Shown here: positions 1 to 6,323 of the stretch, piece by piece | Layout of the letters: the number at the start of each line of letters is the position of its first letter | Numbering within the stretch: position 1 is the first letter of the stretch | NCBI GenBank assembly: GCA_036308445.1 | Contig: JAXJVS010000116.1 | Location: 1-17,549 of the forward strand | Direction: 5' to 3' | Origin: MGBC113645 sp036308445 | GTDB taxonomy: Bacteria > Bacillota_I > Bacilli_A > Erysipelotrichales > Coprobacillaceae | Length of the DNA stretch: 17,549 nucleotides | Made by a program: the position numbers and the translations under genes | The notes under the pieces: generated by a model | Told to the model about the DNA's origin: nothing | The model's database searches: none | Seen by the model: the letters and a program-made list of their open reading frames with translations, nothing else

Positions 1-9
1 GATATATAA

Positions 10-62
10 CCTCCGTATTGAATTGACAATATCATTATATATCAATATAAAAAATGAAGTTT
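10..62 (-). promoter_or_regulatory. Promoter and ribosome binding site of a leftward gene starting outside the window
   Basis: Reading leftward there is a perfect TATAAT (34-39) preceded by TGA, giving an extended -10, with only a weak AAACTT-like -35 near 57-62. A GGAGG (11-15) follows about 20 nt downstream. No start codon occurs between the GGAGG and the window edge, and nine bases remain, so the start codon probably lies just outside. The coding gene itself is not visible, so nothing can be said about its product. Confidence 0.4.
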
Positions 63-150
63 TTTAAAATAGCATTTTAAAACCAGAAAAACGGATTTAA
101 AACAATATTTTTTTCTAGTGTGTCAGATGGTCTATGAAAAAAATTTTTAG

Positions 151-613
151 TTAAGATAATTTCCCGTTTTTGTTACATGTTAATTTAACAGTCTTATTTA
201 TAGTTCTATAAAGTTCACCATTTGAATGATATTGTTTTGCAGTAACACTAGCAGTTGCTGTTGCTCCACTTTTTGAAGCTTTTGCATTGCTCAATTTCCA
301 AGTTGTAGAATAATTTTTTTGTACTTACCGAAGAACTTGTACAAGAAGAGGTATTCCCATCGTAAGTAAAAGTTCCTTTAACCGTTATTGACCAATATAC
401 TGTACCATCCTCACCCTTGTACTTAGCTGTTTTAGAACGAGTCGTTGTAGATCTCGCATTTAAATTTTCATAATCAATAATCACTTCTATATAACTTCCA
501 TCTTCAAATTCTTCTTCAATATATGTAACTTTATTTTCTAGAGCACTTACATTAGGAATAGGTACAAAAAATAATGCACATACAATTAACGTAACAACGA
601 ATAACGTTCTCAC
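151..613 (-). pseudogene. Small secreted two-cysteine protein, frameshifted copy (copy 1 of the module)
   Basis: I do not recognise the family. A GTG at 613 preceded by AAAGGAG eight bases upstream opens a signal peptide ending VSA before LEN (cleavage after about residue 24). The body carries GTFTYDG followed by SSCTSSSVST. A run of seven A residues on the coding strand (314-320) then shifts the frame and a stop follows at 248. Removing one A restores a frame that continues with WKLSNAKASKSG, an NGELY segment, a KLTC cysteine and a stop at 151-153, for 153 residues. This matches the 152-residue paralogue at 14011-14469 from end to end, including the spacing of both conserved cysteines. As written, the product loses its last third and its second conserved cysteine. 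The cause could be real decay, homopolymer phase variation or a sequencing error. It is the last gene of a leftward PadR operon, 19 bp after the HAAS-like gene. Confidence 0.82.
314..320 (-). other. Homopolymer frameshift site (A7 on the coding strand)
   Basis: Seven A residues follow the codons for SVST. With six A residues the reading frame would give K-N-Y-S-T-T-W, placing six residues between SVST and the conserved Trp, exactly as in the intact paralogue (TCSASA, then W). The shift is therefore best explained as one extra A. Confidence 0.8.
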
Positions 614-632
614 ATTATCGACTCCTTTTACT

Positions 633-998
633 TTATTCTTTAACTTCTTCAAAATAGCCATTACTTGAATTTTTAATCTCTTCATATTCATTTTGATAGA
701 TGTAACTTTTATATGCAAAAAACATAGATGTAATCACTAGAAATATAATTAAAAATATTTTTAATATTTTTGTAAATATTGCCCTTTTAATAAGATCATA
801 CATATTTTCTTGTTCATAGTAATCAATAACAACTTCTTTAGGTACGCCCAACCTTTTTACAATATCATCATAAGTCATTGCGATATTTTCAATATCTAAA
901 TTATCTTTTATTTTATTTAAGTATTCTTTTTTTCTTTTTCCATATGAAGAAAAAAGATATTTACATTCATTAAAATATTTCTTTATATCTTTATTCAT
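633..998 (-). CDS. HAAS/DUF1700-like membrane protein of a PadR operon (copy 1)
   Basis: A 121-residue protein. I chose the ATG at 998 because GGAGGG sits five bases upstream; a longer frame with its ATG at 1019 lacks a comparable site. Residues 1-60 form a small helical domain with a YGKRKKEYL segment and a closing RLGVPKEVVIDYY, the pattern of the HAAS/DUF1700 (possibly DUF6120) domains that accompany PadR regulators. One transmembrane helix follows at about residues 75-97 (KILKIFLIIFLVITSMFFAY), then a charged outer tail. The topology, N-in with a short external tail, suggests a membrane-tethered sensor or regulator acting with the PadR protein; that role is inferred. It overlaps the PadR gene by 8 bp. 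A paralogue lies at 14453-14851. Confidence 0.8.
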   Translation of the reverse strand: MNKDIKKYFNECKYLFSSYGKRKKEYLNKIKDNLDIENIAMTYDDIVKRLGVPKEVVIDYYEQENMYDLIKRAIFTKILKIFLIIFLVITSMFFAYKSYIYQNEYEEIKNSSNGYFEEVKE

Positions 999-1320
999 AA
1001 CTACCCTCCATAAATTCATTAATAGTATTTACTATATCCTTGTATTCACTATAAATATTATCAAGATATTCTTTTCCCGAAGGTTCCAAATGATAATAAA
1101 CTCTTGTCATTCTTTTTCCCACAAGTTTCTTTTCACTTGTGATATATCCCAATTCTTCAAACTTATAAAGTATAGGATATAGAGTTCCTTCTTTAACATC
1201 AATCTTACCATGTGTTATCTCTTTTAAAGAATGTGTTATTTCATAACCATAACAATCTTTTCTATCCAAAACCTTTAAAAAAAGCATCTCTAATCTAAAG
1301 AAACTATTCTTCTTTGACAT
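991..1320 (-). CDS. PadR family transcriptional regulator (copy 1)
   Basis: A 109-residue winged-helix protein. Visible landmarks are the YGYEIT segment (residues 24-29), the EGTLYPILYKFEELGYI wing region and RVYYHLEPSGKEYL, all typical of the PadR N-terminal domain. It has only a short C-terminal helix for dimerisation, as in PadR subfamily-2 proteins. The ATG at 1320 is chosen because AAGGGA lies nine bases upstream; a TTG three codons earlier is a poorer alternative. It heads a leftward operon with the HAAS-like gene (8-bp overlap) and the small secreted protein. PadR proteins usually repress their own operon and nearby targets, so the divergent 1321-1512 region is the likely binding zone. 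A paralogue with the same neighbours lies at 14838-15176. Confidence 0.93.
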   Translation of the reverse strand: MSKKNSFFRLEMLFLKVLDRKDCYGYEITHSLKEITHGKIDVKEGTLYPILYKFEELGYITSEKKLVGKRMTRVYYHLEPSGKEYLDNIYSEYKDIVNTINEFMEGSYE

Positions 1321-1395
1321 ATATTTCAATCCCTTTCATAATATAGAATAACATATAATATATTTTTAAATAATATATAGATAATATATATATTG

Positions 1396-1424
1396 TTGAT
1401 ATTAATATATATAAATGTTATAAT
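1396..1424 (+). promoter_or_regulatory. Rightward promoter of the divergent secreted-protein operon (copy 1)
   Basis: TTGATA (1396-1401), a 17-bp spacer and TATAAT (1419-1424) make a near-consensus vegetative promoter. Transcription should begin near 1431, leaving a leader of about 80 nt before the ATG at 1513. The predicted start coincides with the palindrome at 1432-1443. Confidence 0.75.
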
Positions 1425-1431
1425 AAAATTA

Positions 1432-1443
1432 GAAAACGTTTTC
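1432..1443. promoter_or_regulatory. Cre-like palindrome at the transcription start (copy 1)
   Basis: GAAAACGTTTTC is a perfect 12-bp palindrome eight bases downstream of the -10 box. It fits the core of the CcpA catabolite-responsive element (GAAANCGNTTTC pattern). Binding here would block initiation or clearance. A matching palindrome sits at the equivalent place in copy 2 (15286-15297). Another LacI-family repressor could use the same half-sites. Confidence 0.65.
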
Positions 1444-1512
1444 ATCATTAAATTAAGGTGTATATTTAAACTTTTATGGGATTCCATTAATTATTTGTAT
1501 GAGGAGGACGAT

Positions 1513-2280
1513 ATGAAAAAATTTTTATTATTAATTTGTGCGATTGTTATGATGGTTTCTTCAATTTCAACAGTTAACGCTACTACAGAAATTGATTTTA
1601 CTTATCAAACGGATAATTATTTTTATACTATTGATAATGTTTCAAAGCGAGAAAATGAAACAGAGGCAGAAATTACAGAAAATGGGACAGAAATAATACT
1701 TACTATTGATGAAAATTTTAGATATGTTAGAGTAAATAACATGATTTATACATTTGATGATTTTAATAAAGCTTTAGAATATCAATCTACTCTTATTTAT
1801 GATAATGATGAAAGTATTACCATTTTAGAAGCATTAACTTCATTTAAACAAGTTGAAGATTTAAATGAATATCTAAGAAATAATAAAATTGATGATTTAG
1901 AACTAAATGCTATAAGTAAAAGTTCTATATCTCCATTGGGATATGGTACATTTTATAATGTTGGTACATATAATCAAGATTTGTTATTTTCGTTGGCTGC
2001 AGGATCTGTAAGTTTGATTTTTGCTTTAGCTACAAAAGGGGTTTCTGTTTTGTTTATTACTAAAGAAAATGTGAAGAAATTTATTAAATATATTCTTGGT
2101 TATACTGTGAAAACACAATTTTATTCAACAACATATGTTAAAAGAGAACAAGCTGTTTTAAATTCTCATGGAACGACAACTGAAAAAAGAACTTTAGGAG
2201 CGAAACTTCCTGGTAAAAGTAGTATTACATGGGATACTTCATGTTATAAATTTACATTTGAAACTCAAAGACCTGCTTAA
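1513..2280 (+). CDS. Secreted protein of unknown function with central hydrophobic helices (copy 1 cargo)
   Basis: I do not recognise this 255-residue protein. The ATG at 1513 is chosen because GAGGAGG precedes it closely and a signal peptide starts there (MKKFLLLICAIVMMVSS, cleavage after VNA near residue 23); the frame stays open upstream to 1393 but that part has no leader character. Residues 24-135 are acidic and asparagine-rich. After SISPLGYGTFYNVG a hydrophobic stretch (about 156-183, glycine/alanine-rich) and an amphipathic KKFIKYILGY segment follow, then a polar tail with one cysteine near residue 244. Helices following a polar propeptide-like half, plus a downstream four-helix membrane protein, resemble a bacteriocin and immunity arrangement, but this is speculative. 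It is driven by the promoter at 1396-1424 and lies 192 bp from the divergent PadR gene. Confidence 0.75.
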   Translation: MKKFLLLICAIVMMVSSISTVNATTEIDFTYQTDNYFYTIDNVSKRENETEAEITENGTEIILTIDENFRYVRVNNMIYTFDDFNKALEYQSTLIYDNDESITILEALTSFKQVEDLNEYLRNNKIDDLELNAISKSSISPLGYGTFYNVGTYNQDLLFSLAAGSVSLIFALATKGVSVLFITKENVKKFIKYILGYTVKTQFYSTTYVKREQAVLNSHGTTTEKRTLGAKLPGKSSITWDTSCYKFTFETQRPA

Positions 2281-2317
2281 AAGTAAATGAAATTTGTTAG
2301 AAATGAAGGTGTGATAT

Positions 2318-2770
2318 ATGAATGTAGATAAAAAGAAGTTTATTGTATTAAGTTTAGGATTCGCTAGTGTTCTTTCTACTTTTTTTATTCTATTTCTTAT
2401 AAGAGAAAATGCACAATTATTGTATGATTACTCTTTTATAAAAGAAATCTTATCTTATTTATTTTCTTTTTGGTTTATCTCAATTATATTTAAATTGATA
2501 GAATATTTTTACAAAATATGTCAAACAAAAAGAAATATTGTACAATATATTTTTCAGATTTATTTTATAACCTTGTTCATGTTTTTGATAATATCCTTTG
2601 TGTTGGTTAATCTTTTTTATTTATTTATAATTCGTTCATACACATTTTCTATATTATTAGGCTCTTATAAAGTATATTTTTATAGTATATTAGTTTTACT
2701 AATACTCTATTTATTTCTTCTCTGTACTGTTGGTTATTTGGGTTATCGAAAAAAAATTAAAAAAGTGTGA
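2318..2770 (+). CDS. Four-helix integral membrane protein, unknown function
   Basis: A 150-residue very hydrophobic protein with four predicted membrane helices at about residues 8-28, 43-65, 78-105 and 116-143, short loops and a basic C-terminus (GYRKKIKKV), so probably cytoplasmic ends. An AAGGTG precedes the ATG at 2318. The gene lies 37 bp after the secreted-protein gene and is closed by the hairpin at 2831-2868, so the two form a small operon. Possible roles are immunity to, or export or anchoring of, the upstream secreted protein; none is shown by a motif. The second module has a lipoprotein in this position instead. Confidence 0.75.
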   Translation: MNVDKKKFIVLSLGFASVLSTFFILFLIRENAQLLYDYSFIKEILSYLFSFWFISIIFKLIEYFYKICQTKRNIVQYIFQIYFITLFMFLIISFVLVNLFYLFIIRSYTFSILLGSYKVYFYSILVLLILYLFLLCTVGYLGYRKKIKKV

Positions 2771-2830
2771 TTTTATGATTTTGATTGGTGAAAAAATCAA
2801 AAGATAGGCTAATTAAATAATTGATATATT

Positions 2831-2868
2831 AAATTTAAAGGTGGTTTTCAATGACCACCTTTAAATTT
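2831..2868 (+). terminator. Hairpin terminator after the copy 1 rightward operon
   Basis: AAATTTAAAGGTGG pairs with CCACCTTTAAATTT across a short loop, 60 bp after the membrane protein gene. The A/T arms make it usable on both strands. Confidence 0.75.
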
Positions 2869-2905
2869 ATTGTACATTAAGAATTTGGATGCGTCATTAT
2901 AAATA

Positions 2906-2943
2906 TAACTATAGGGATACTCGTGTGAATGCCCCTATAGTTA
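2906..2943. repeat. 11-bp inverted repeat next to the transposase remnant
   Basis: TAACTATAGGG (2906-2916) and CCCTATAGTTA (2933-2943) are perfect inverted arms around a 16-base loop. The hairpin lies 10 bp past the stop codon of the decayed transposase, where IS91-like elements carry terminal subterminal hairpins. It may instead be a terminator of that gene, although no strong T run follows. Confidence 0.6.
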
Positions 2944-2953
2944 AAAATATTAT

Positions 2954-3575
2954 TTAAGCTGAAAAAGTACCATATTCTATTTTTTTAAACATGGCATGAT
3001 TACATCTTGGACATTCAGTAGATACTTCTCTATTTCCATGTTCTACAATATTCCAGCTTTTTATTTTTTCTTTTTGTTTTTTTGAATTTTTATCATTGAA
3101 CACACATGCAAGAGTATTACGTGAAGCAAGATAAAGAAGATCAAGGAGTTCTCTGTGTTTAATAAGATAATCTCTTAATTCCCAAGGTATAGTAAAAACG
3201 AAATGACGATGTTTAGCATCAAACGCCATAGATGAAACATAAGCAAAACTTTACTTTGTTTCTTTAACATCACATTTTGTACAGAATCTTGAATAGCAGG
3301 AATGAGAAATAATAGTTTCTTCATGACACACAGGACACTCATAGTAATCTCATCCAAGATAAATAGAACTGCAAAGGATTGTTTTTTTGGATATTGTCAA
3401 AAGTGACTTTGCGTATTCTACTAATATTAAAAAGATGCGTAATATAATCAATATTATCATTAAAAATTATAAGCAAATGATTCTTTAGTTTTAAGCTTAT
3501 TATTTTGAGAAAAGTTATATAAAACTAAAGAATCAATAGGAGTAGCTAAATCAATCACAATAATCACCACAATTA
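2954..3575 (-). pseudogene. Decayed IS91-like (zinc-binding, Y2-type) transposase
   Basis: Pieces of one transposase can be read leftward in successive frames. Near 3357-3466 a frame reads FNDNIDYITHL and QKNNPLQFYLSWMR. After a frameshift and a TGA, the next reads DYYECPVCHEE and CYSRFCTKC, a zinc-ribbon like the IS91 transposase zinc-binding domain. A TAA after VKETK (near 3251) interrupts it, then MAFDAKHRHFVFTIPWELR continues as the start of the Y2 transposase core. After KKQKEKIK the sequence jumps to EHGNREVSTECPRC and KIEYGTFSA, the C-terminal zinc-binding end, so the central catalytic part is deleted. The open frames at 2954-3229 and 3175-3357 are fragments and not genes. The N-terminal boundary (about 3575) is approximate. 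The family call rests on the KHRHFVFTIP and cysteine motifs from memory. Confidence 0.8.
3478..3535. repeat. 16-bp perfect inverted repeat inside the transposase remnant
   Basis: TGATTCTTTAGTTTTA (3478-3493) and TAAAACTAAAGAATCA (3520-3535) are exact inverted copies separated by 26 bases. The repeat lies at the 5' edge of the transposase remains and could be an element-end structure or a stem limiting read-through. Confidence 0.7.
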
Positions 3576-3591
3576 TTATATTAAAAGAAAA

Positions 3592-3622
3592 GGTGATAAT
3601 CATCTATGATGATTTATCACCC
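3592..3622 (-). terminator. Terminator of the HAD-like gene
   Basis: Reading leftward, GGGTGATAAATCATC pairs imperfectly with GATGATTATCACC around a short loop and is followed by TTTTCTTTT. It lies 18 bp past the stop codon at 3640. Confidence 0.75.
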
Positions 3623-3639
3623 TATGGACAAAATTTATT

Positions 3640-5082
3640 TTATTTCTTTTTTATTAAAAGGACAATTATTCTAATGATAAAAATGATGAAAGTATTAAAT
3701 ATGAGAATGTTTAAAAGTACTATACCATCTGGAGAAATAAAGGATATTGATGCAGAATATACATCGTAAGATGGCATATTAGGGATTATAGTATGTATTA
3801 CATTGAATAGGGAAGAAAATATAATTTCTATTAAAGAAGTATAGTAATCAACAATTGTGGTTAAAGGGGCATATATGCTAGGATAATCACTTGTTAATAG
3901 AAAAACAATTATTCCGTTGAATAGTATTAGAAAAGATATAGCAAAAGAATAAATAAAGTTTTCAAGTATATCTAAGATGATTTTAGCTTTGTTTTTTTTA
4001 GGTTCTTCTTTTGATTCTTCTTTGGGTTCTTCAATTTCAGTTTCTTCGTTTTTCATTAATTGACTCCAAGCAGAAGTTAATTCTAATGTTTGTTGTTGAT
4101 TTAATGATAATGATATATGCTCTTCAGGTTCTTTTTTATATACTTCTTCTAGTGGTTCATATTCTGTTATTATTTCTTCTAATAGTTCTTTTTCTTCAAT
4201 GTTTTGTTTATGCTTTTCTTTTATATCGGTATTCTTACTTTTTGAATGAGTTCCTGTTAGCTGTGATAGATGATATTGATATGTATCTTCTACAATGTTA
4301 AGGATCTGCTGATCATCATGATAAACTTCTTTTAGATGTTCGTTTACAGCGTCTAGTTCTTCTTTATTCATCTTATTTGACATTCCTAAAACTGATGAGT
4401 AGATATTTGAATCATAAATACGTTCGAACAATAAACAATTAAGAATATCAAAGAAAGAAGAGACAACCTTAAAAGAAGTGTTAATTTCATTTTTAGTAGG
4501 TTCTATAAGATCTTTAAAGTAAATAACATTTGATTCGAGATGAGCAGCTGCTTTGTTCAAAGACAAGAAAGGTGATATCACTAACATTTGATGCGGATTA
4601 ACATCGAATTGTTTAGTTATAGCTTCTAACATTTCATGTGAAGGTAAAGGCTTGAATTTTGTGTCTGAACCAATAATGAAATGAACCTGAGAATAAACTC
4701 TTGTCATCTGTAAATATTCAACAGCTTTCTTTGTTCTATGAGTTGACATTATAGCAACTTCTATATTTTTTTGACGGAAATAGTCTAGTAATTCAAATAG
4801 TCCTTCTTTAGGATAAATACCTTTATGTTTTAAGTAAGTATATAGTTCTTCTTCAATTTTTTGATTTAAAGAAGATGAATTGTATTTCTTTGATAGAGGA
4901 AGGTTGTTATACATTGAGTACATACTGCCTAGTTCATTATAAAATTGTTCTTTTGTAATAGAAGCATTGTTGTCATTGCACATATGACGATAATAATTAT
5001 AACGAAATCGATTTAAATCCAGAATACAGCCATCTAACATAATAACAGCTACTTTTATATCATCAATATTTTGTTTGTACAT
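3640..5082 (-). CDS. Membrane-anchored HAD-like protein lacking catalytic aspartates
   Basis: A 480-residue protein. Residues 10-195 follow the HAD phosphatase fold order. Motif I reads VIMLDGCILD, so the nucleophile position of the usual DxDGT is Met15 and the Thr is Cys19; Asp17 remains. Motif II is IMSTHRTK (112-118), the motif III lysine is in KFKPLPS (142-148), and motif IV is LVISPFLSLNKAA, with Ser/Pro where the acidic pair normally sits. The domain is therefore probably a non-catalytic relative that binds rather than cleaves. Residues 250-370 are a low-complexity, Glu/Lys-rich linker, and the C-terminus has two membrane helices (about 375-400 and 455-477) separated by about 50 residues, ending in KKK. 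The ATG at 5082 follows GAGGGATTAGT. It has its own promoter and terminator. No substrate or partner can be named. Confidence 0.75.
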   Translation of the reverse strand: MYKQNIDDIKVAVIMLDGCILDLNRFRYNYYRHMCNDNNASITKEQFYNELGSMYSMYNNLPLSKKYNSSSLNQKIEEELYTYLKHKGIYPKEGLFELLDYFRQKNIEVAIMSTHRTKKAVEYLQMTRVYSQVHFIIGSDTKFKPLPSHEMLEAITKQFDVNPHQMLVISPFLSLNKAAAHLESNVIYFKDLIEPTKNEINTSFKVVSSFFDILNCLLFERIYDSNIYSSVLGMSNKMNKEELDAVNEHLKEVYHDDQQILNIVEDTYQYHLSQLTGTHSKSKNTDIKEKHKQNIEEKELLEEIITEYEPLEEVYKKEPEEHISLSLNQQQTLELTSAWSQLMKNEETEIEEPKEESKEEPKKNKAKIILDILENFIYSFAISFLILFNGIIVFLLTSDYPSIYAPLTTIVDYYTSLIEIIFSSLFNVIHTIIPNMPSYDVYSASISFISPDGIVLLNILIFNTFIIFIIRIIVLLIKKK

Positions 5083-5107
5083 ACTAATCCCTCTTTTCGA
5101 TATTTCT

Positions 5108-5113
5108 ATTATA
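5108..5113 (-). promoter_or_regulatory. -10 box of the HAD-like gene
   Basis: TATAAT preceded by TGA (extended -10) reading leftward, 26 bp upstream of the ATG at 5082; no clear -35. Confidence 0.55.
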
Positions 5114-5147
5114 TCAAATATAATATTTATATTCTATAAATTTTCTC

Positions 5148-5176
5148 TTGATTTTATTTTAAGAATGATGTATTAT
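5148..5176 (+). promoter_or_regulatory. Promoter of tRNA-Lys
   Basis: TTGATT (5148-5153), a 17-bp spacer and TATTAT (5171-5176). Transcription would start near 5183, just before the mature tRNA. Confidence 0.7.
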
Positions 5177-5191
5177 ATTCTCGTTGGTTAT

Positions 5192-5267
5192 CTCTCCTTA
5201 GCTCAGTTGGTAGAGCATCTGACTCTTAATCAGAGGGTCTAGGGTTCGAGTCCCTAAGGGGAGACCA
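5192..5267 (+). tRNA. tRNA-Lys (anticodon CTT)
   Basis: Acceptor CTCTCCT pairs with AGGGGAG; the anticodon arm TCTGA-CTCTTAA-TCAGA gives CTT at positions 34-36; the T arm is TAGGG-TTCGAGT-CCCTA. The CCA end is encoded. A rho-independent terminator follows, so the gene is a single-tRNA transcript. Confidence 0.95.
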
Positions 5268-5278
5268 GTTTAAAGATT

Positions 5279-5305
5279 AGAGACTTGTATAAGTCTCTTT
5301 TTTTT
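5279..5305 (+). terminator. Terminator of tRNA-Lys
   Basis: AGAGACTT-GTAT-AAGTCTCT followed by seven or more T residues. Confidence 0.9.
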
Positions 5306-5354
5306 GTTGTAGTGCATATCTTGAAATGATTTTTATTTTTTTTAAAAAAATATC

Positions 5355-5383
5355 TTGCAATGCCTGAAAAGATATGTTATTAT
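5355..5383 (+). promoter_or_regulatory. Promoter of the tRNA-Ser/tRNA-Asp pair
   Basis: TTGCAA (5355-5360), a 17-bp spacer and TATTAT (5378-5383), 17 bp before tRNA-Ser. Confidence 0.7.
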
Positions 5384-5400
5384 ATGAAAGCACTAGAGAT

Positions 5401-5491
5401 GGAGACATACTCAAGAGGCTGAAGAGGCGCCCCTGCTAAGGGTGTAGGTCGGGAAACTGGCGCGAGGGTTCAAATCCCTCTGTCTCCGCCA
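5401..5491 (+). tRNA. tRNA-Ser (anticodon GCT)
   Basis: Acceptor GGAGACA pairs with TGTCTCC; anticodon arm CGCCC-CTGCTAA-GGGTG gives GCT, reading AGC/AGU. The long variable arm typical of class II tRNAs is present, and CCA is encoded. Confidence 0.95.
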
Positions 5492-5508
5492 TTCTCAATG
5501 TGAATATT

Positions 5509-5585
5509 GGTCTGGTAGTTCAGTTGGTTAGAATGCCGCCCTGTCACGGCGGAGGTCGCGGGTTCGAGTCCCGTCCAGACCGCCA
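5509..5585 (+). tRNA. tRNA-Asp (anticodon GTC)
   Basis: Acceptor GGTCTGG pairs with CCAGACC; anticodon loop CTGTCAC gives GTC; T arm GCGGG-TTCGAGT-CCCGT; CCA encoded. It lies 17 bp after tRNA-Ser with no promoter or terminator between, so the two are co-transcribed. Confidence 0.95.
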
Positions 5586-5594
5586 ATAGTCAAT

Positions 5595-5620
5595 AAAACG
5601 GAGTAATCCGTTTTTTATTT
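5595..5620 (+). terminator. Terminator of the tRNA-Ser/tRNA-Asp transcript
   Basis: AAAACGGA-GTAA-TCCGTTTT followed by a T-rich run. Confidence 0.88.
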
Positions 5621-5625
5621 TATAT

Positions 5626-5654
5626 AAAAATAGTGGTTATGAACCACTATTTTT
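5626..5654 (-). terminator. Terminator of the Nudix gene
   Basis: AAAAATAGTGGTT and AACCACTATTTTT pair across a 3-base loop. Read leftward it overlaps the stop codon at 5647 and ends in T residues. Confidence 0.8.
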
Positions 5655-6177
5655 GTTTTTGATTGTAAGCGTACATAATTGCAATGATTGTTTTAGCGTC
5701 AGTAATTTCACCTTTGTTAATCATATTATATGCTTCATCAATATCTAATTCTACGACATCAATGAATTCATCTTCATCACCCTCTAAAGAGTCATCTACT
5801 TCCTTGAAATCTTTAGCTTCATATAAATATAACCACTCGCTAGTATACCCAGGAGAAGGCATGAATTTGAATAAAAATTGCATATTATTAGCACGATGAT
5901 TTGTTTCTTCTTCAAGTTCTCTAAAAGCACATCCTATAGGTTCTTCATCTTTTTCTAATTTACCAGCTGGTATTTCTAAAGTATGAATACGATTGGGATA
6001 TCTGAATTGTTTAACTAATAATATTTTATTATCTTTAACTGCAAGTACACAGACACCACCATGATGATATACAACTTCACGATAAGCAGTATTGCCATTA
6101 TCTAATAATACTTTTTCTTTAGTGACAGTCATAATTTTACCATCCATGATTACTTCTCTTTCAATTTCTTTTTCCAT
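5647..6177 (-). CDS. Nudix hydrolase, ADP-ribose pyrophosphatase type
   Basis: A 176-residue Nudix protein, likely hydrolysing ADP-ribose to AMP and ribose 5-phosphate (housecleaning of nucleotide sugars). The Nudix box runs over residues 72-94: G72, E78, then REL (86-88) and EEE (89-91), with the usual late Gly replaced by Asn93. Upstream VKQFRYP (55-61) and LEIPAGK (68-74), and downstream PSPGYTSEWLYLY, are hallmarks of the ADP-ribose pyrophosphatase group. I prefer the ATG at 6177, with AGGTG six bases upstream; a GTG three codons earlier (6186) is possible but has a poorer site. The gene has its own extended -10 (TATAAT, 6198-6203) and terminator. The exact substrate is inferred from the family. 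Confidence 0.92.
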   Translation of the reverse strand: MEKEIEREVIMDGKIMTVTKEKVLLDNGNTAYREVVYHHGGVCVLAVKDNKILLVKQFRYPNRIHTLEIPAGKLEKDEEPIGCAFRELEEETNHRANNMQFLFKFMPSPGYTSEWLYLYEAKDFKEVDDSLEGDEDEFIDVVELDIDEAYNMINKGEITDAKTIIAIMYAYNQKQK

Positions 6178-6197
6178 TTTCTTCACCTACCATTTAC

Positions 6198-6203
6198 ATT
6201 ATA
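6198..6203 (-). promoter_or_regulatory. -10 box of the Nudix gene
   Basis: TATAAT preceded by TGT reading leftward, 20 bp before the ATG; no good -35. Its position downstream of the hairpin at 6221-6248 means the Nudix mRNA need not include the RNA upstream. Confidence 0.55.
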
Positions 6204-6213
6204 ACATCTTTCA

Positions 6214-6318
6214 AAAGAAAAGAAAGTATGCGGGGGAGCATACTTTCTGGTCTTTTTCTCTATTATTTACACGTTAGGGTGATAATAGGGGGTATGATTA
6301 AGCGAATATCACTTAACA
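6214..6318 (-). ncRNA. Candidate structured small RNA (about 105 nt) with C-rich single strands
   Basis: Reading leftward, a promoter (6324-6351) starts a short transcript containing three hairpins in a row: GGU-UUAAG closing on CUUAA-ACC (6291-6320), CUAUUAU-CAC closing on GUG-AUAAUAG (6260-6288), and an 11-bp stem AGAAAGUAUGC/GCAUACUUUCU (6221-6248) followed by UUUCUUUU. The last stem looks like an intrinsic terminator. Its loop is UCCCCC, and ACCCCC separates the first two hairpins. There is no open frame. C-rich loops in Gram-positive small RNAs pair with Shine-Dalgarno sequences, so a regulatory RNA is plausible. It could instead be a leader of the Nudix gene. I do not recognise an Rfam family. 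Confidence 0.5.
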
Positions 6319-6323
6319 CCTAT

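Noticed and set aside
62..82. AT-only hairpin TTTTAAAAT-AGC-ATTTTAAAA
   Set aside because: No T run follows on either strand and AT-only stems are common at this base composition, so it is not called a terminator.
1321..1395. Repeated AT tracts before the copy 1 PadR gene as a PadR operator
   Set aside because: Only the short ATAACAT is shared with copy 2, and AT repeats of this kind are expected here, so no operator is claimed.
4011..4301. Open frame on the + strand within the HAD-like gene
   Set aside because: It is antisense to the linker of the 480-residue gene, has no ribosome binding site and its hydrophobic character comes from the acidic codons read backwards.
5684..5899. Open frame antisense to the Nudix gene
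   Set aside because: No ribosome binding site or domain, and the leftward gene has a full Nudix box.
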